A DNA stretch of 64,000 nt. Origin: Phytoseiulus persimilis. Taxonomy: Eukaryota > Arthropoda > Arachnida > Mesostigmata > Phytoseiidae. Shown here piece by piece: positions 34,001 through 48,700 of this stretch. Location: NCBI GenBank assembly GCA_037576195.1, contig CM075103.1:35725250-35789249 (forward strand), written 5' to 3'. The first letter of the stretch is position 1. The number at the start of each line of letters is the position of its first letter. The position numbers and the translations under genes were made by a program. The notes under the pieces are model-generated. The model searched no databases. It saw nothing but the letters and a program-made list of their open reading frames with translations, and was not told the DNA's origin.

Positions 34001-35260
34001 CAATCTTCCGATGGAATATAGAGTTGTTACACTATTTCTCGCCGCCGACTTGCGAACACCAATCACCTTCTTGTTAATGGTCAAGTTTTACAGTTGCGGA
34101 AACCCAAGTCTCCAGAAACTCTCAAGTAGGTGAACTCTGAGTAGCGATCATGTACGGAACGTTCGAGGTTTTGCGCCGATAATCTAGAATTCGAGGATCC
34201 CAATGGCCTTCAAACTGGGAATTCGACTCTGGGTAACGGATGAAATATCGGGCGTACATCTCTGTTTCCGTTGTCTGCCTCGGACGACCAACTCCGCCTG
34301 TTCGGTGTCAGTTCCTTCCAAAGGAAACCCCGATGATTTCGTGTCTCTCTTCGTGAAGCGCAACGATCCGGCCTAGAGAAGCGCTTGTGTCACCGCAGCT
34401 GGCGCAACTTCTCCCTTACTAATTGTCCAACACGCACAAACAGCCCCCCATTTGCGACGAAGGGACGATAAACTGAGCGGCGTGCTCGAAACGTGTCCTA
34501 GCGAGGTGATGAATTGGGATCTGCATGAACCAGGAACGCGTTCAGCTAAGAGAGCTGAGAAGTGCGCCCTCACGGCTGCGAAACTCAGGGAAACGTTTCC
34601 GAGCGAACTATCGCTTTTGAAAGTAGACAAACGGGAGAGATTCTCGATACAAGTCTTCCTGGATCTAGACATGGAATGAAAACATCCGAACTGTCAGCAA
34701 TAGCTCGGCCGCCTCGAGAAAGACCGTTGTCTTGACAGTTCTCTCGAAAAACACTCCATTCCGTGTGGTGGTAGTACCTACTCTCCGGATATCAGAGTGT
34801 GAAGCATTCCATGGAGAAACCAGTTGTTGACAGTGCGTAAGACGAATGTCAGCAAGGGAATTTCCTCTTTATCTCCCACCTTATCCCTGCTGTCCTTCTT
34901 CGCCGCTGCAGACGCCTCCCCCGATCCCGAGAAATCGAAGCGCAGGATCAAACCGGGGATAACGGAAGTGGATGCCGTCCGGTATTTCCCATGGGTATTT
35001 CCGATGCGCGTTTCGTCGCAGATGAATCGCGGACACAGCCTTGTCGGCGCTTCTTACTCGACGACTGGGCAGATCACTCTCCCAGTCGTCAAGTCGGTCT
35101 CGATCAGGTGTCTCGGAGGCGATAAACGCGGCTGTGGTTGATTTTTCAACGATTTCGGGGAGATTCTCTTCGAGCTCGACGGCCTTGAGCGATCGACCTT
35201 GAGGAAATTTTGCGGCTCCGACTTTGAACGATCCGTCGGATTTCGCGCCATCTAAGCGGA
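28027..35260. other. No supported gene
   Basis: Overlapping chance frames on both strands. The C11 run at 31073 and an A-run near 31270 are the only low-complexity features noticed. Confidence 0.5.
31073..31083. repeat. C11 homopolymer
   Basis: Eleven C after GGGTGGCT, followed by ACTCCCC. Possibly the end of another G/C-run interspersed repeat like that at 25889, but the flanking motif is only GGGTGGC. Confidence 0.8.
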
Positions 35261-35266
35261 GACGTC

Positions 35267-35500
35267 ATGAGAAGAGAAACAGCCATCATGATAGCCATTG
35301 TTTTTCGTTTGTTCCCACTCGTGGTCCCCCTCCCCCTCTCTCTTCATTCCCCTCTCTCTCTCGCTGCATCCTTGCCGAACGGCACTTCGATGCGGGAAGC
35401 CGACTGTAACCCGACGTCGCCAAGAGATATCGGTGCGCAGTTGACGTCGGTCGGACTGTGGCGGAGTATTCGAGTCAGGAGAATACAGCGCGAAAGAGAG
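35267..35500 (+). CDS. Candidate first exon of a secreted or membrane protein
   Basis: ATG, then MIAIVFRLFPLVVPLPLSLH, a signal-peptide-like or anchor hydrophobic run. The frame runs to a perfect donor GTGAGT after GCGAAAGAGAG. Low-complexity C/T-rich DNA underlies the hydrophobic run, so it may be an artefact. No downstream exon found and no family recognised. Confidence 0.2.
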
Positions 35501-35869
35501 GTGAGTCTGTCCCCAAAATAGGCCTCAGGAGAACGCTCCGGAGAAGATAGAGCCGGCGTTCTCTGAGCTCAATAGACGACGGCTCATTTGAAGCGAAAAT
35601 GGTTGGGAGCTTGCAGTGGCCTGCCTCAAATACTCTCCACTAGGCCGGGAAACTACCGTGGGCTCAAGCTTGACGATCATCGTTTCGCAAGGCCTCGCCA
35701 TCGCTGTCGGTTTCGTCTGGTCGTTGGGGGGATCCAAAGCATCATTGACGGCCTGGCCGGCATTTAGCCCGGGCGTCCATAACGGCTTCCACGCTGCTCG
35801 GTCCCTCGAGCTCGCGGCCTTTTTTCGATCAGACCGATTCAGAACCTCAAGTTTCGGAGTTCATCTTAT

Positions 35870-36340
35870 CTAAGCTCTAGGACTTCGGCATTCCGGATGT
35901 TCCGTGAGCCAGTTCCATCCTGAATTTGGGACGCTCTCACTTGGGACTGAACAGGAGTTTACTCCAGAGAGTCCTTGCCCCGGAACGCTCTCCCAGAGGT
36001 TCTCCTGAGGAACTGGAATCCGTGAGAGGAATCGCTCCATCGCGGCTATTTCTGCATGACTATGTAGTCGAGCTCGAGACGGATGTTTCGGAGCCGACGA
36101 CACGTCGGTGATTAGCGACCCGAGAGGGAAAGACCAAGTCGAGCGCTCGCCTGATTGTCCTCCTTCTTCCTCCTTAAACCTCGTAAGCTCATTATCAAGT
36201 TCTTTGACAGTTGCCCGTCTCCAATCGCTCAACGCTACATTGTTGAGGACGTTTTTTTCGTCTCGCGGGGACGTTCTCCTAGGAATATCGGAAAGCTGCT
36301 CGCGCCGTCGCTCGACTCGGCTGGAAATCACTTCTTGCAC
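35870..36340 (-). CDS. Long minus-strand frame with helix-like composition, unknown
   Basis: 156 codons. It starts after a possible acceptor CTTGAGCAG. The first part reads SSRVERRREQLSDIPRR, then VALSDWRRATVKELDNEL and TRFKEEEGG, a charged helical pattern. The end is Ser/Pro-rich and stops at TAG. The + strand is also open for 205 codons (36108-36725), so chance is a real possibility. Confidence 0.2.
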   Translation of the reverse strand: MQEVISSRVERRREQLSDIPRRTSPRDEKNVLNNVALSDWRRATVKELDNELTRFKEEEGGQSGERSTWSFPLGSLITDVSSAPKHPSRARLHSHAEIAAMERFLSRIPVPQENLWESVPGQGLSGVNSCSVPSESVPNSGWNWLTEHPECRSPRA

Positions 36341-36729
36341 CTCTGCTCAAGACGGATTGCGACAAGCCAGGAGGAGCCCACCGAGGTTGGCAGCTAATGA
36401 AAAACATCAATCTTGCCTTCTTCCTCTGACTGGCGAGGAATTTAAATTACAAAGGCCTTTTCCGGAAACTACATCTGATCTTGCACACGAAGAGACATGC
36501 GAACTTCACGAAACTAGACAGTCCTATTCGCTTGTTGTAGTGCAAAGTTTAATTGCTTGCCGCCTTTATATCTCGAAAACTTTTCTCAAGGCCAAGATCA
36601 CGGCCCCTATCGCCCCGGAAATCCATTCCGAGCACAATAATTCAAGTTCCCATTCAGAGAAGTGGAGATTATGCGAGAATCAGCTCTTTTCCGCGACGAT
36701 CCGAGTCGGACTCTCGAGTCGATGAATAA

Positions 36730-39700
36730 GTTTGCCATGTGTGCCAGACGAACAGGCACTCAGATGATCCTTGGAGACCTCCTGAGTTTCACTGCCGGGG
36801 ACGAGCTTCTGGGCTGAAACGTGAAAAACTTGAACCAGGGTCGAATCATTTCAATGCCAACGGTGTATGTCCGGTGAGACACGAATCATAGAACCATCCT
36901 CCATCCCCGTATCCGTCGGTCAACGACCGCCACCGTCAGCGAGACGTCGCGTCGTCGAAACCGGATCGGGTTGAAAAACGAGGAGTGCTTTCCGGGCGGC
37001 TCTGTGTTAAACTCCTCTCGTCTCCGTTCAGTTTTTCAGACCGTGAAACTCAATCCTCCCTTATATACAGGATCATCAAGATTATGGAAATCGGGGAACG
37101 TGCAAGGTAGGTGTTCGCACCTTGAATGGCTCAACTCCATGGGAAACAGATTATTTTCTGTGTTGTCTCCACGATGAGCCGAAGTCTTTGACATCCAATC
37201 AGGATAGAGCCTAATCAACGATTCGTACCGGCGCTCAGAAGACCCCTCGTGCGGAACCACGGTCCACTTGATTAACGAGCAGCATTGTTCCCGAATCCGA
37301 CTTGAATTTTAACTGAGCACCGCCGCCCGCGATTGTGAACCAAGGTAGAATATCGGCTTGCGGCGCCTCGAGTCCGTTCACGTTCCTTGACAAGGGATGG
37401 TCCGCTCGGAGTTGAAGACTATCGATGAAGGAGCCTCGCGGAGTAGAAGGAATAGTTCGAATCTGTAACGCTCGATTGGAATCACTTCGGAGGGTTATAT
37501 ATCCTTGATACGCGTTTCATTTACCGAACATCGGTGTAGGTGGTTTCTATATGTTACGCTCTGTCAAGATTATGGAAGGATCATATATCGGGAAGGAAAT
37601 AAGAATCCCGGCTACTCTCCTGGTTCCTGTAGGTTAAAATACGGGAGCCCAGACGCCGCACAGGACTCACGGACGCCGTGAATGAATCACGCAGGCTGTG
37701 AATCGCGGCCGTTGATTCCCCCGCGCCAAACTCCCAGCCTTTGTTGTAATCTGTTATGCTAAAACCCACCACAGAGTTTGCGCAGCGAGTACGTCCAAAG
37801 ACTGTGGGGACCCGGTCCTTCACCAAGGTAGACTTTTGTTACAAGCTCGAAGATATTCAGCTCTTCTAATCCCAATGAGCTGCAGCAGTCCTGCTACCGT
37901 TAACGGAGTAATTCCGATCTTCATCAATCACTTGTGGAATCCTCGTGAGTTGTGACTGCCAATCTCACATCTCGATCCGTTCCCTGACGCATCGGGCCGG
38001 AGCAGTCACATGGAGACGTGTCAAGGAAGTTCCCAAATTATCCTCCTCTACGAATGAAATTGTTTCTCTCCCCTGTTCCGTCAAAGCGCGAGCACAGGTG
38101 GTCCAAAGATGATTGTCATCGGAGGAACGCCCCAAGGCTGGCGTATCATGAGTGAGTCTCGGGGAGCAGGCGGGGCATCGATTCAGATCTTCGACGCCAA
38201 CAACGCCATCACATCAGGGCCACTGATGTAGTTGCCGTGGAGCATAAGGTCAATACGGAGTGGATCTCTAAGACCGATATTCGACCCTCAAAGTACAGAG
38301 CTAGGGCTCGAACCGCGCGGAGAGAGAGAAACAGTTGAAAACTCGAGTGCGAAACGTTTTTGGGAAGTTCTTGCTCGAAAGCTCATTACCAAACAAACCC
38401 GAAGCGAAGAGACTCCGACGAAGATTCGAATGCCTAATGAAGCGGTGTGACGTATCAAGCTCTGACCGAGGGAGGGAGAACGGCGATCGGCAAAACGGAA
38501 GTCTCCTCCGACAGATCCGTGCTCTGCAGCGCAAAGGAAGTACATCCATGTATGGAGAACTACCAGCGGGGCTCTGGTTCTCTCACCGTTCGCGGAATGA
38601 CTCCGCGAACCGAGTTAATTTCTCAAGCGGAGAAATGCAATACGTGACTGAGCTGAGGCCAATACCGTGTCCCCACAGCTTGATGCAGTGCAGGTCTCTT
38701 CGCAATGAATCAAACCTCCAGCCATGAGGATGCTACGCAAGGAGGTAGTCGCTAGCATACACCGAGCCAGGAGACCCAGGTTTAAGATCCTGCCGGAAGG
38801 AATGACCACTGCTCCGAGTGTTCCAGACTCACGTCAGCTTTTGTGGCATCCACAGAGATTCAATTTCTGAGGCGACTCTCGGAGGAAAAGGGCATAGGTA
38901 GGATCGGGATTGGGTCCCCGATCGCGGGAATCGCGCACGGATTCGGATAGCGTCAACTGGTGTCACCACCCAAGGCTCAAATCGTACGACGGCTCCAGAG
39001 AGCCCAAGACGTCCAGGGGTGTTGGAAGCACAAAACGAACATGTTGTGATCAATCAGCAGCTACAGCCGGGAGGCATATCGATCGGAATTCTCCCGATGA
39101 CTAACAAACTTCTCCAAAATCAGGCGTCGCAGTCTTGCCTCTCCGTCTTGTCCTTCGTTCTCCACGCCTCTCCCCCCTGATCAACCATTCGAAAACAACG
39201 ATGCGATGGGACTCCACGCTGGAGAGAGGCTGATTATTCAGCAGTTGTCTTCTTTGCGGGAGTAGAGTTCTCGTCTCTCCGACTTCGAGCTTCAGTTCCC
39301 CCGTCGATTCTGTCGCTGTCCTGAGAACGAATTTCACGATAGATGCGTTCTTTGGCATCGATCGCACAGCCTGGCGGCAAGGTCTCCCCGCCGCGGTGGG
39401 GAAAGTGGCGAGGATTCAATATCCGAGACCGGATAATCTCTTGGGATGTTCGGATGGGAGGGTCTCCCGATGATTCGTTTTATGGAGGTACATAGTCGCG
39501 ACAAATACCCGATACTGACGGACTTCACTCGTCCGAGCGTAATCTCTTTGGAGTCGATTAGAGGTGTTTTGTACGGGGTCTGATACGGCGACAAAGGTAG
39601 CGCCCGAGAGAGGGCCCTTCGATCTACAGGTCTCTGAGGGAGCCGCATGAGGCCCGTTTCTGGCGAGGTTTCCCCTGTTCCCCCTACCAGACCACATTCG

Positions 39701-42700
39701 AGGTCAACCGGAAACGAGTCCATGAATTTCCCGCGGAGTTGGGGGAACCCGACGCCTTCCGATTCCCTCTCGCGGAGTTAGCTCATGTATTGGTCTCGAC
39801 GCAACGATGTCGGCGCGGGGAATGCAGCATGCCATGCGCGTGTGAGCTTGACCAGCTGGTGACCGATGCGGTGTAAGTCAACATGGTGTTATGGGCCACC
39901 ACGCTAATGGTCCCGTCGGCAAGTCGGTGGAGCCAGAAGGTCGGGACTGGGAGTTCGATCGGGAGAAACATAGAGCATCCCATCATCGAGCACGAGGACT
40001 CGGTTGAAGAAACTCGATGCTCTCCAGAACTAATCGCACTCGTTACCCACTCCTTCCTCCTGGGATTCTTTCCAAGTTTTGCTCCACTGGGATGGAAGAT
40101 CATCGGCGCTACATCTCAGGCAACAGACGCTGACCCCGCTCGAAGTTGGGAACAAAACTTGAGCGGAACGATTGCGGCGAGGCACAAAAGATAGAATAGA
40201 AATACGATTTGCGCCGAGCGCGGGAAAAAGCAGTGCTCGATGGAGGCGACGTTGGGGAGCGGGTGGTGTTGAGTGGAGTGGCTCTGCCGGACCAGGGGAA
40301 CCGAGAGGGAGGGGGGTTGGAGCGAGGAATTTTTGAGAAAATGGCGGCGTAGATTCTCCCAACGTTCTTCCGCTGTCTCCTCCTATCACAAATGACCTCG
40401 TAGCGTTCAACCGTTAAACTCCTTTTTGGGCCAAAGTGAAATCCAATCATTTGGTCATCAGCGTCACCCTACCCCACGGCTGGGGTGGATTGCTGGTGAG
40501 AGCATTCTACTCTTCAGAAAGGGATGCGCTGAGAACGATGAGCAAGAGTACGAGACCGAGCAGGGACCGCGACCCGGTTGTGCAGTTACCTAGCTTCGCT
40601 TTTTCGGTAGAGAGCGATCACTGTTTTTTTCCTCCCGTTGTCGACGTCCCGCGCGCACACTCGAACACCACTCGTCAACCTATCCGCTCATTCAAGAGAT
40701 GAAACACGGCTACAAAAGTTTCCCAACACCAGCAATCTTGCCGTCTCCTGGTGAGCTCGTCTGCCGGTCAGGAAGCTGTTTAGGTAACGGGTGAATTAGC
40801 GACTGGTAGTAGACCGTCCGGCAGTTCTTCACAAAGCGGCAAGTTTTTGCAGGAATCTGTTTTTGTTGCGACAGGCGGCTGCAGCAACTAAGTGCGTGTG
40901 CTGTCTGAGCAGTACAGGTGGCCTCGCGCCACGATCTGTCCGTCGCTTTGTGGATCACCAGAACTAATCCCCAGTCCTGGGAATCCGCGTAACCTTCGCG
41001 ACGCATTGTTCAGAGATTGCGAATGTGAAACGCCGTCGAGTCTGCGCTGGACCGTTTTCAAATCTCCGAGCGAACTGTGCGGGGAACTAGGAGCAAGTCG
41101 AGTCGAAGTCGCCACGAGAGCAGCGGGTCAGGACGTTTCCCGGATATTTCCTCGACCGCCAGTTTTCGGGGCCATCCCTCGATGTTCGAGGCCATGCTAT
41201 TGAAAACAACACCACGAGTCGCTGTGTGCGAATTTTCTGCTTGAGTCGGGCGAGCACCTCGAGGATGGTGAAAGTTCGTTGAGATGCTGTCGTAGGCTCT
41301 AATGGGAAGTTTTCTTTGTCTTGCTCGGGGCATGCCAGACCGGACATGCACTGCTGCTTTTCCAAACAACAAAACAACGACGAACGCAGGAGCGGAGAAG
41401 CGACATCTAAACTAATAGCTAGCTGAGACTCGATTTAATTATCGCGTCCGGCCCTTCGGAGCAATGAGCGTCACCGACGGTCCCAATAGAGGAGCCCGGC
41501 TACGGTCCGAACCCTGTGCGCGGGCTCAGTTTCTAGTTTGGAAACTGCGAGCGGGACTACTGAGAGGGCAATATTTCCCAAGGACGGCGGCTGGATGTGA
41601 TGAAAGCTTCAGGATGGGATCTCGAGAGGGAGATTCCTCGAAGAGTTCAGCGGAGCATGGATCTCTTTTCCCGGGAAACCTCTGGTCCATCGTTGCGAAG
41701 CCAAGAGCGTAACCGGATCTGTTTCGCGTGAGTCGTTTGGAGAAGGGCTGGTAGTGTTCAAGAGCACTCGACGTTCTTGTGATTCTCTGTAGATGTAACT
41801 AGAACGGCGGTTCGAGTACCACCAACTCCGCACCGGCATGAGCGGACAATTATCGTCACCGAGTTAGCGCCTCAAGATCGAGTTGAGGTTGCGGTCTGGC
41901 GTGTCGTAAGCCAGCGGGAAAAACTTCAAAAAGCCATTGAAGTTTCCGCCTCTGTACCACTCGACTACAAGAGTGCTTTGGGAAGGGGTCGTCGCGGAAA
42001 TGAAATCTCTGCCCCATCCCAAGATCAAGGTCGGAATTGTTTCGGGCTCTTCTGTTTACGCAGCTCACGCGGACTGTGTGTTTGGATCTCGCCGCTCCTG
42101 CTGAGCGCAGGTCCCTCCGCTGGCTGTTGAATGAATGTTCCGTTCTCTGAGCGATTTAAGAATAGCAGGAGCGTATTCGTGTCCGATCCACCGACCGCGG
42201 CGGAAAACATCCGAACGAGTCCGTCGAGCGGGGTTTCTCCACGTCCCGATCCTTCGCACATGACGACACGTTGTAACGCCGGAGTGGGCTCGTACTCCTC
42301 ACGCAAGGAAATTCCGTCGACTCGGAGCGCGCTTCACCGGCTGGATTTTGAAATCCCAGAAACCGGGCCTTTGAATATGCGACGTCCCTCAGAATGGGTG
42401 CCATGGAGACAGATTCCGTTCCAGTATATAGATTGACCTCTCGCTGAATCGGTGAGCATTCCCAACGGCGAATCGTTTCGCAGTGCCCGACCCCCATCGA
42501 TTACAAATGTTGATCGAATGTTATTATTTGGAGGCTACTCGAGCCACGACTCAGTGAACAGAGTATTGGAAACGCCCCGAGGACCTTGCTCACTGTACTG
42601 GACTCGGCTCCTCAAAACATCCCACTTCAACCGAAGTGGAGACAGATAGGATATTACGAAGCGACTTCAATTTAGACCTCAGCGAGCCAGGAGATAGGAG

Positions 42701-45700
42701 TTAAGCTCACTGCAACCAAGTCGTCCGGAGTCCGCTGCGGAAGCACCTTGGACGTTATTTCCGATGGTCGGCATTGTGTCCCCGAGTCGTTTCCCGCTCA
42801 AATTGGAAGGCAGTCACGACTTTTCAACCCATGGGTGCTCCTTCAGACCCAGATCGGCGAATCCCTCACGGCTCCCGTGAAATTTCAGTCCATCACGAGC
42901 GTTTGCATTGACACTATGTGAGTCCCGGATGGGGCCCCGCGATACTGCGATGGGGCGCCGAGCAGACTTGAGCACTTCGGAATTGATGAGATTCGCAGCT
43001 TCGAACATTTTGAAATTGTTCGGGGTGAGCCATTCCCGACGCCTGAGATTGGACTCCGGTCTGCTCTAAGCCGCTCGAATCTCCCGCACGCTCGTTACCG
43101 TAATCTCTGTATGATTGCTTCGAGCCTACAACGGATCGAGAGCGCGAGAACTTGCCTCAGATGTCAATCGTTCCAACACGAAACTAGCCGTCGATCGGGC
43201 GTAAACCAGGAGGCCGACATGAGCTAACTGAGCCTGGCTTCCCTCCAGGACTCGCGTGAGTGGTAGGGTGGCTTGATGAGGCACAAAATTCACTTGGATC
43301 CCCCTCTAACGGGGCTCTCATGTATGGCAGCATTTTTTTGGAGATGTCCGGCGATATTATTGAGGTTGATGCTATCAGAAGAATTTCATCGACCCTTGGA
43401 GCCACGAGTTCCTTCACTACTCACTGAGTTACGTTCAAGATGAGCGACTTCAGAAAGCGCCTTCTGGGCCGAGCCGGAATTCCGGAGAAAAGCCCCCTCC
43501 CTGAGTCGTTTCGATGAGGACAAAGAGGCCAGGGGCCGTTTGATGCAGCTGCTGAGGATCAAATGGCGAGATGTCCCTCGTTTTGGAATCGCTCTCGGCG
43601 AAGTTTTCCCTCCGCTGCTCTGTGAAGGTCAGTGGAATAGTTCTCTGGTTGTTGCGACGAGGGTTTCGCAGCTATGCCATGTGCGAGTACTGGGGTCGGC
43701 CGCCCAGTAGTTAACTACCTATTAGCAGTCGAGCTCACGTAAATCCACTGGCATTATGTTCGCCTCATTTCAAGACGCGGCTCATTTGATTTTCCGAGCC
43801 TTCATGAACTCATTACACAACCCTGCCGCTGGGCGACCCTCGAAACTGTTTCGCGGATGGATTTTCATGTAGTTTGAAACCATCCACGATCGCATCCCGG
43901 AACTGGGCCGAATATTGCGCTCCTCGACGCCGCCTCTTTCAGAAGATTCGAGGCAAACTCACTAGGAGTTCATTCTGTGGAAGAAATCGAACACTGGTTC
44001 CCTCTGTTCGAGTCTGACCTTCAGAAGCTAAGGGAAGACATGAGGATTCTGGAGATAGTGGCGGACAGTTAAGCGGTTTTTCAACCTTACCATCAATTCC
44101 GTCCCGCTTTCCTCGCCCAAACACATGGGACAGGTTGCAGTTCGGGCTGCACGAGAGGAATCGGCGGAGAACTCAAGCGATAAAAGATCGTCTCCTTCTA
44201 TTTCTCTTACGTTTTCGTTCTCTGCCCGATCTTCGACGTCGACTGGTGGTAATGTGGAGCGAGATTAGATAAGGTCGTCGGATCCGCTTGGGAATCTATG
44301 GCACAGCGGGCTACGTCGGTCGAGCCGGAGAAGCGAAGGATGCTCGGTCGGATTTCTGGAGATGAAGTCAACTGCGAGGTTCCTCACCGCGTAATTGTGG
44401 CGGCAACCACTGTCTGGCGGAGCCCACCGGCGCACAGGAATAAAAGGATGCGAACAAACTACCCCGGTGCTGGGTGTGCAGATCACCGTATTCGCGGTCG
44501 TGGAACGAGCGCTAATCTCGCCGGTGCGGCAACACCAACACAGGAAGGCGGTCGCATGCAGCCTCGACTCTGGGGATTACGAGTGCATATAGATAATCAA
44601 TCGATCATTTCGCTCTCGCAAACTCGACGACGAACAGACGTTCGGTCCGCCGCGCCGGTCGGTCGGGTGGTTGGCTGGTCGGCTGATCTAGCGGGCACAA
44701 CAACAAGCTGCTGTTGGGATCCCCGGAGACCAAGTCCACTAGGCCAGCGTCACGGCAGCCACGAGCCGCTAACGACAGGTCGTACTCATCGCGAACAAGG
44801 GAGTTCTCTGACTTAAGTAATGGGAGACACGGTTCATCAATGCAGCGGAGTCTGCACCTACACCGCGATCTTCCTGAGGATATGCGTAAGATTCTGATCG
44901 ATTCCGCTCCAAGGTCGAGAACTGGGGAATTTCCTCGATTCCATCAGAGCCAGATTCCATCCGCTCAATCGGACTCCTCTGCTCGAGGTTCAGATGATCC
45001 TGAGCCTCGAGGTCGAGAGTCGAACCGCATCGGAACGGACGGATATTCAATTAGTCCTCGGTGGCAAGACGTCACACATCGGAGAAGAAGATACGTGCAC
45101 GCAGACAGCCCCCGACGTCACCGGATCTCTCTGGCGTTCTTCCTCACGTCTCCTCCTCGTGAGGGCTCCCGAACGTAACCGGAGGAAAAAAGGAGATATT
45201 TGGCAAGCCCGCCGATTTCCCCAGCTAATGGCGATAGTCGCTTTTTATGACGGGGGGAGAGAAGCAGCCGCACCAACCGTCGTCCTGATAAAGCGTCCTT
45301 CCCAACAGTCACCTAGCCGCCTGCCGGCCGCCCGGCGGGCCTGCGAACTATAGGGTCTGCGGTAAGTGTGAGCGAACGAGTCAGACAGAGAGAGCTGACT
45401 GGCCCGCTGCGTCAGCATCCACTGATTGGGCCACCGAAAAAGGAGGACATCCTGCGCGGGAACAAGGAGCAGTCTCCCCGAAGAGCACGTACGAGTCAGA
45501 GACAAGCGAGCCGCCGCCGGGAGATCAGTTCACGGCTTAAACGTAATTTTGGAGCAGAAATGTACATTCATTGGTCGTTGACGTCATGCCCTCCCGCAGA
45601 CGTCACCGATGGTCCCACAAGGGCCCTCCAGCATTCTTTCGGGATGGGAAAGTGCGTGGGAATCACGGTAAGTAGGTGTGCTCTCCATCGCTGTCCCGTG

Positions 45701-48700
45701 GAAATTCGTCCGGGAAGTTCAGATCCACCTGAAGCCCTCCCAATGGCTGAATTTCAGTATCGGTCAGAGGAATGCTCGATTCGTGTTTGAATTAACCGGT
45801 GGCAGTTTCCTAGAGCTTTGGAATGACCTCTCGAACACAGGGAGTGAAAATGGAGAGAGGACGCGTCCAGGGTCGGGAAAAAAAGGACGATTGGTGTGAG
45901 AAAACAGAGTGGAAACGTCGTTGTTGTGACACCCCATTGTCTCAATAGCCGAAGGGAGAGACGATGGGAAGATGTCGGGCAAAGGATCCAAGCGAGGCAA
46001 AGGAAACCGCCTAGCTAAGGAAGTGGCACGCTCCGTTCGTCCGTTATGCGGGCAATGGATTCCATTAGGGTGGTGCCAGTGGTTGGCGGTTGCGACAGGC
46101 CGAACGACGAACCTACTCGCAGGCAGAGCGAGGGGAGTCTGCTTTCTCCCGCTCGGTCGTTTATGACATCAACACCCTGATAAAGCCGCCGCCGCCGAAA
46201 GAAACTGCAGGAACAAGATGAGGAAGAGGAGTTTGCGGCCGTCCCTCGGCATCCAGACCGAGCACAGTCGGTCCGACGGACTGCCAGCCCGCTAAACAAA
46301 AGCAGGAAATTGCTCCTTCGACACCCCCACCCTACCGCTTCCACGGACGCCCGGATTCCCGCCGGATCCCAGGCCCGGGTAGCGCAAACAGACCGACGAA
46401 CGAACCCATAGACACACGGAGGGTGCTGCACCGGAAACAAAGCGGTTATGCTGTCTCAGCCCTCTTCTCGCCGAACTACGATTCCCTAATAATAATGACG
46501 CCGAAGACGACGGTGGAGCCAAAAGTGAGCGAGATTCCCGTCCGGACGTGGTGGGTTGGGTGGTCTCCCGGTCAGGTGGTCCTTTCTCCTGTCCGTTTCT
46601 CCCTCCTTCTACCGTCTTAGCATAACGTCTTATGGCATCACTCATGGAATGTAGGCATGCGAGCGTAGTCGAGCACGGGGCAACACAACATCACACTAGG
46701 TGAAACCTGAGCATGTTTTCAGAGAAGTTTACCCTCCTCCGAACTCCAGCGGTAGTGACGACCGTAAGACAATCAAGAGCGCTCAACGGTCGGGCGGTAT
46801 GTGAAGACGAAAAATGAACTGAAAATGGACTCGTCTCCCGACGAATCCCCGTTCACATAGCGGTAGGAATCACCGGACCAGTGCTTCTCGAATACTCTCC
46901 GCCGTGCCAAACTTTTCGACTGAGACTCTTCCCATGCCCGATGGCAATGGGAACCTCCGTGGAATATGGTGACCCGGAAAATGGTCTCAACTCCCGCTGT
47001 ACTGGTTCCGATTCAATTCAATAAATTCGGAGAGCATACGATCGAAATCCGATGTTGGAAAATCCCGGGTAGATGAAGATAGATAAAGAAAAGGTAGATA
47101 ATGTTTCAGCATCTTATCTTCTGCGCTAAAGGGGACGCCTTCTGCATTCTGCGCTCATTTCTCGATCAGTATAGCCACTCATACATCTGTCCTGGAACGA
47201 TTTTGCGAGAACTTCAGAAACCTCTCGCAACCGCTCGTGGTCGCGAGAAACCAAGCGTATCCCGAATCGCTCCTGGACTCGTCGTCCTGCAAAGATGAAA
47301 AAACGGATTTTCAATCTCGATGTCTTCACCTGGTGCATCGAATCGTATCGAATCGAGCTATGGCCTTGGTGAGACCATAAAAATCTCTGATGATGAGGGA
47401 TATCCTGAAGACGTACTGGACCAGATTCCAACGCGATTCATTATCAAAGATCTCCGACCGATTCCCGGCTCGTGTGGAAACTTCCGAGGGACCTTGAGTT
47501 GCGCAAAATCTTCCGGTGTCCGCAGTTCTCTCCGTCGTCCTACTGAAAAACGTGCCGATAGAGGGTGGGGAAGACGTTGCCTCACCCGATGCGTCAGGTC
47601 GTGATTGAAAGTTCACTCCGGAAACACCGCAGACGTTTCGCAAATGTTCTCCGAGGAGTCGACCAATCGCAAACCTCCACTGCGGCTCATTGAAGAGGAC
47701 GAACGACGACTGGCGGGTTCCAACTCAATGGCGACACCAAGTGATCGCTAGCTCGCTCTTTGAAAGAGTCCTCATTCAGCGACACGTCAAAGCTCCACTG
47801 TGAACTAATTGAGCACTTTGGAGATTAGCGAAGTTTGGAAAAACTCGTGCTCACACACTCCGCAGTCGATGCCGTGCTCGAGGAGGCATCTCCAACCGTA
47901 GTCTCAATTGCGTTCGCCGGCCAGGCGAATCTCGCTCTCAATTCACGATGGCGACACGCGCGCGGCAACGGAATTCCACTGAGGTCTTTTGGCTAATAGC
48001 CTTTCCAGAAGCTTCGAGTTCCCACTCGGAGTTGACCCCTGGAGTCGTGTGCGCGAGCTGCCGGATCGTATCGTCGGATGATCGACGCTCAGCTTCGCAG
48101 TCGAACCTGGACCCGGGCTCTGGATGTCAACGCAACGGAAGCTCTGGACTCCTCCGAGTGCGCAACGATCCGCATCAGCAGTTCGGTACTTTTTATTCTG
48201 GTAACGACTCCAATCGGTGACTGGGAGGTTTTCCAGTGGTTCCCCTTGAGTGAACATTGAGCAAAAGTATTAATAGATCAGTAGGACTGGGCGTTCGTCG
48301 CGGCATTTGGGCCGGGAATTCGCGGCGTCATCGCGGGTTTTCGGTTCGAAAATAAGCGGGCGCCGCGGGATCGGCACTGTTGATGGGCACGCTGAGACAA
48401 ACACGAATCATTTCAGAGAGCTCTGCTGATTTCTCGGCCGGTGGCTCTCATTCGTTGCTATTCTCTCAGAAATTGGTTCTCTCGATGCCACGGAACGTTG
48501 GAGTATGGTATTTTTCTTCCACTCCCAAGGGAATTTCAGCTAAATTTCATCCTCAAAACCGTTGTCGCCATAGGCAGCCGAAATTCGCGAAAGGAAGAAA
48601 ATCCCGCGGAAATTTGCGGATTTCGTCGAGACCGCGATGAACGTCCAGTCATATCGATCGGTTATCGAATCATCCACTTCTCGGTGTGCGTCTACTTCGG

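Noticed and set aside
44298..45178. Two overlapping + frames of 172 and 154 codons
   Set aside because: They overlap in different frames, are open on the minus strand too, and have low-complexity Arg/Ser composition typical of chance frames in CpG-rich DNA.
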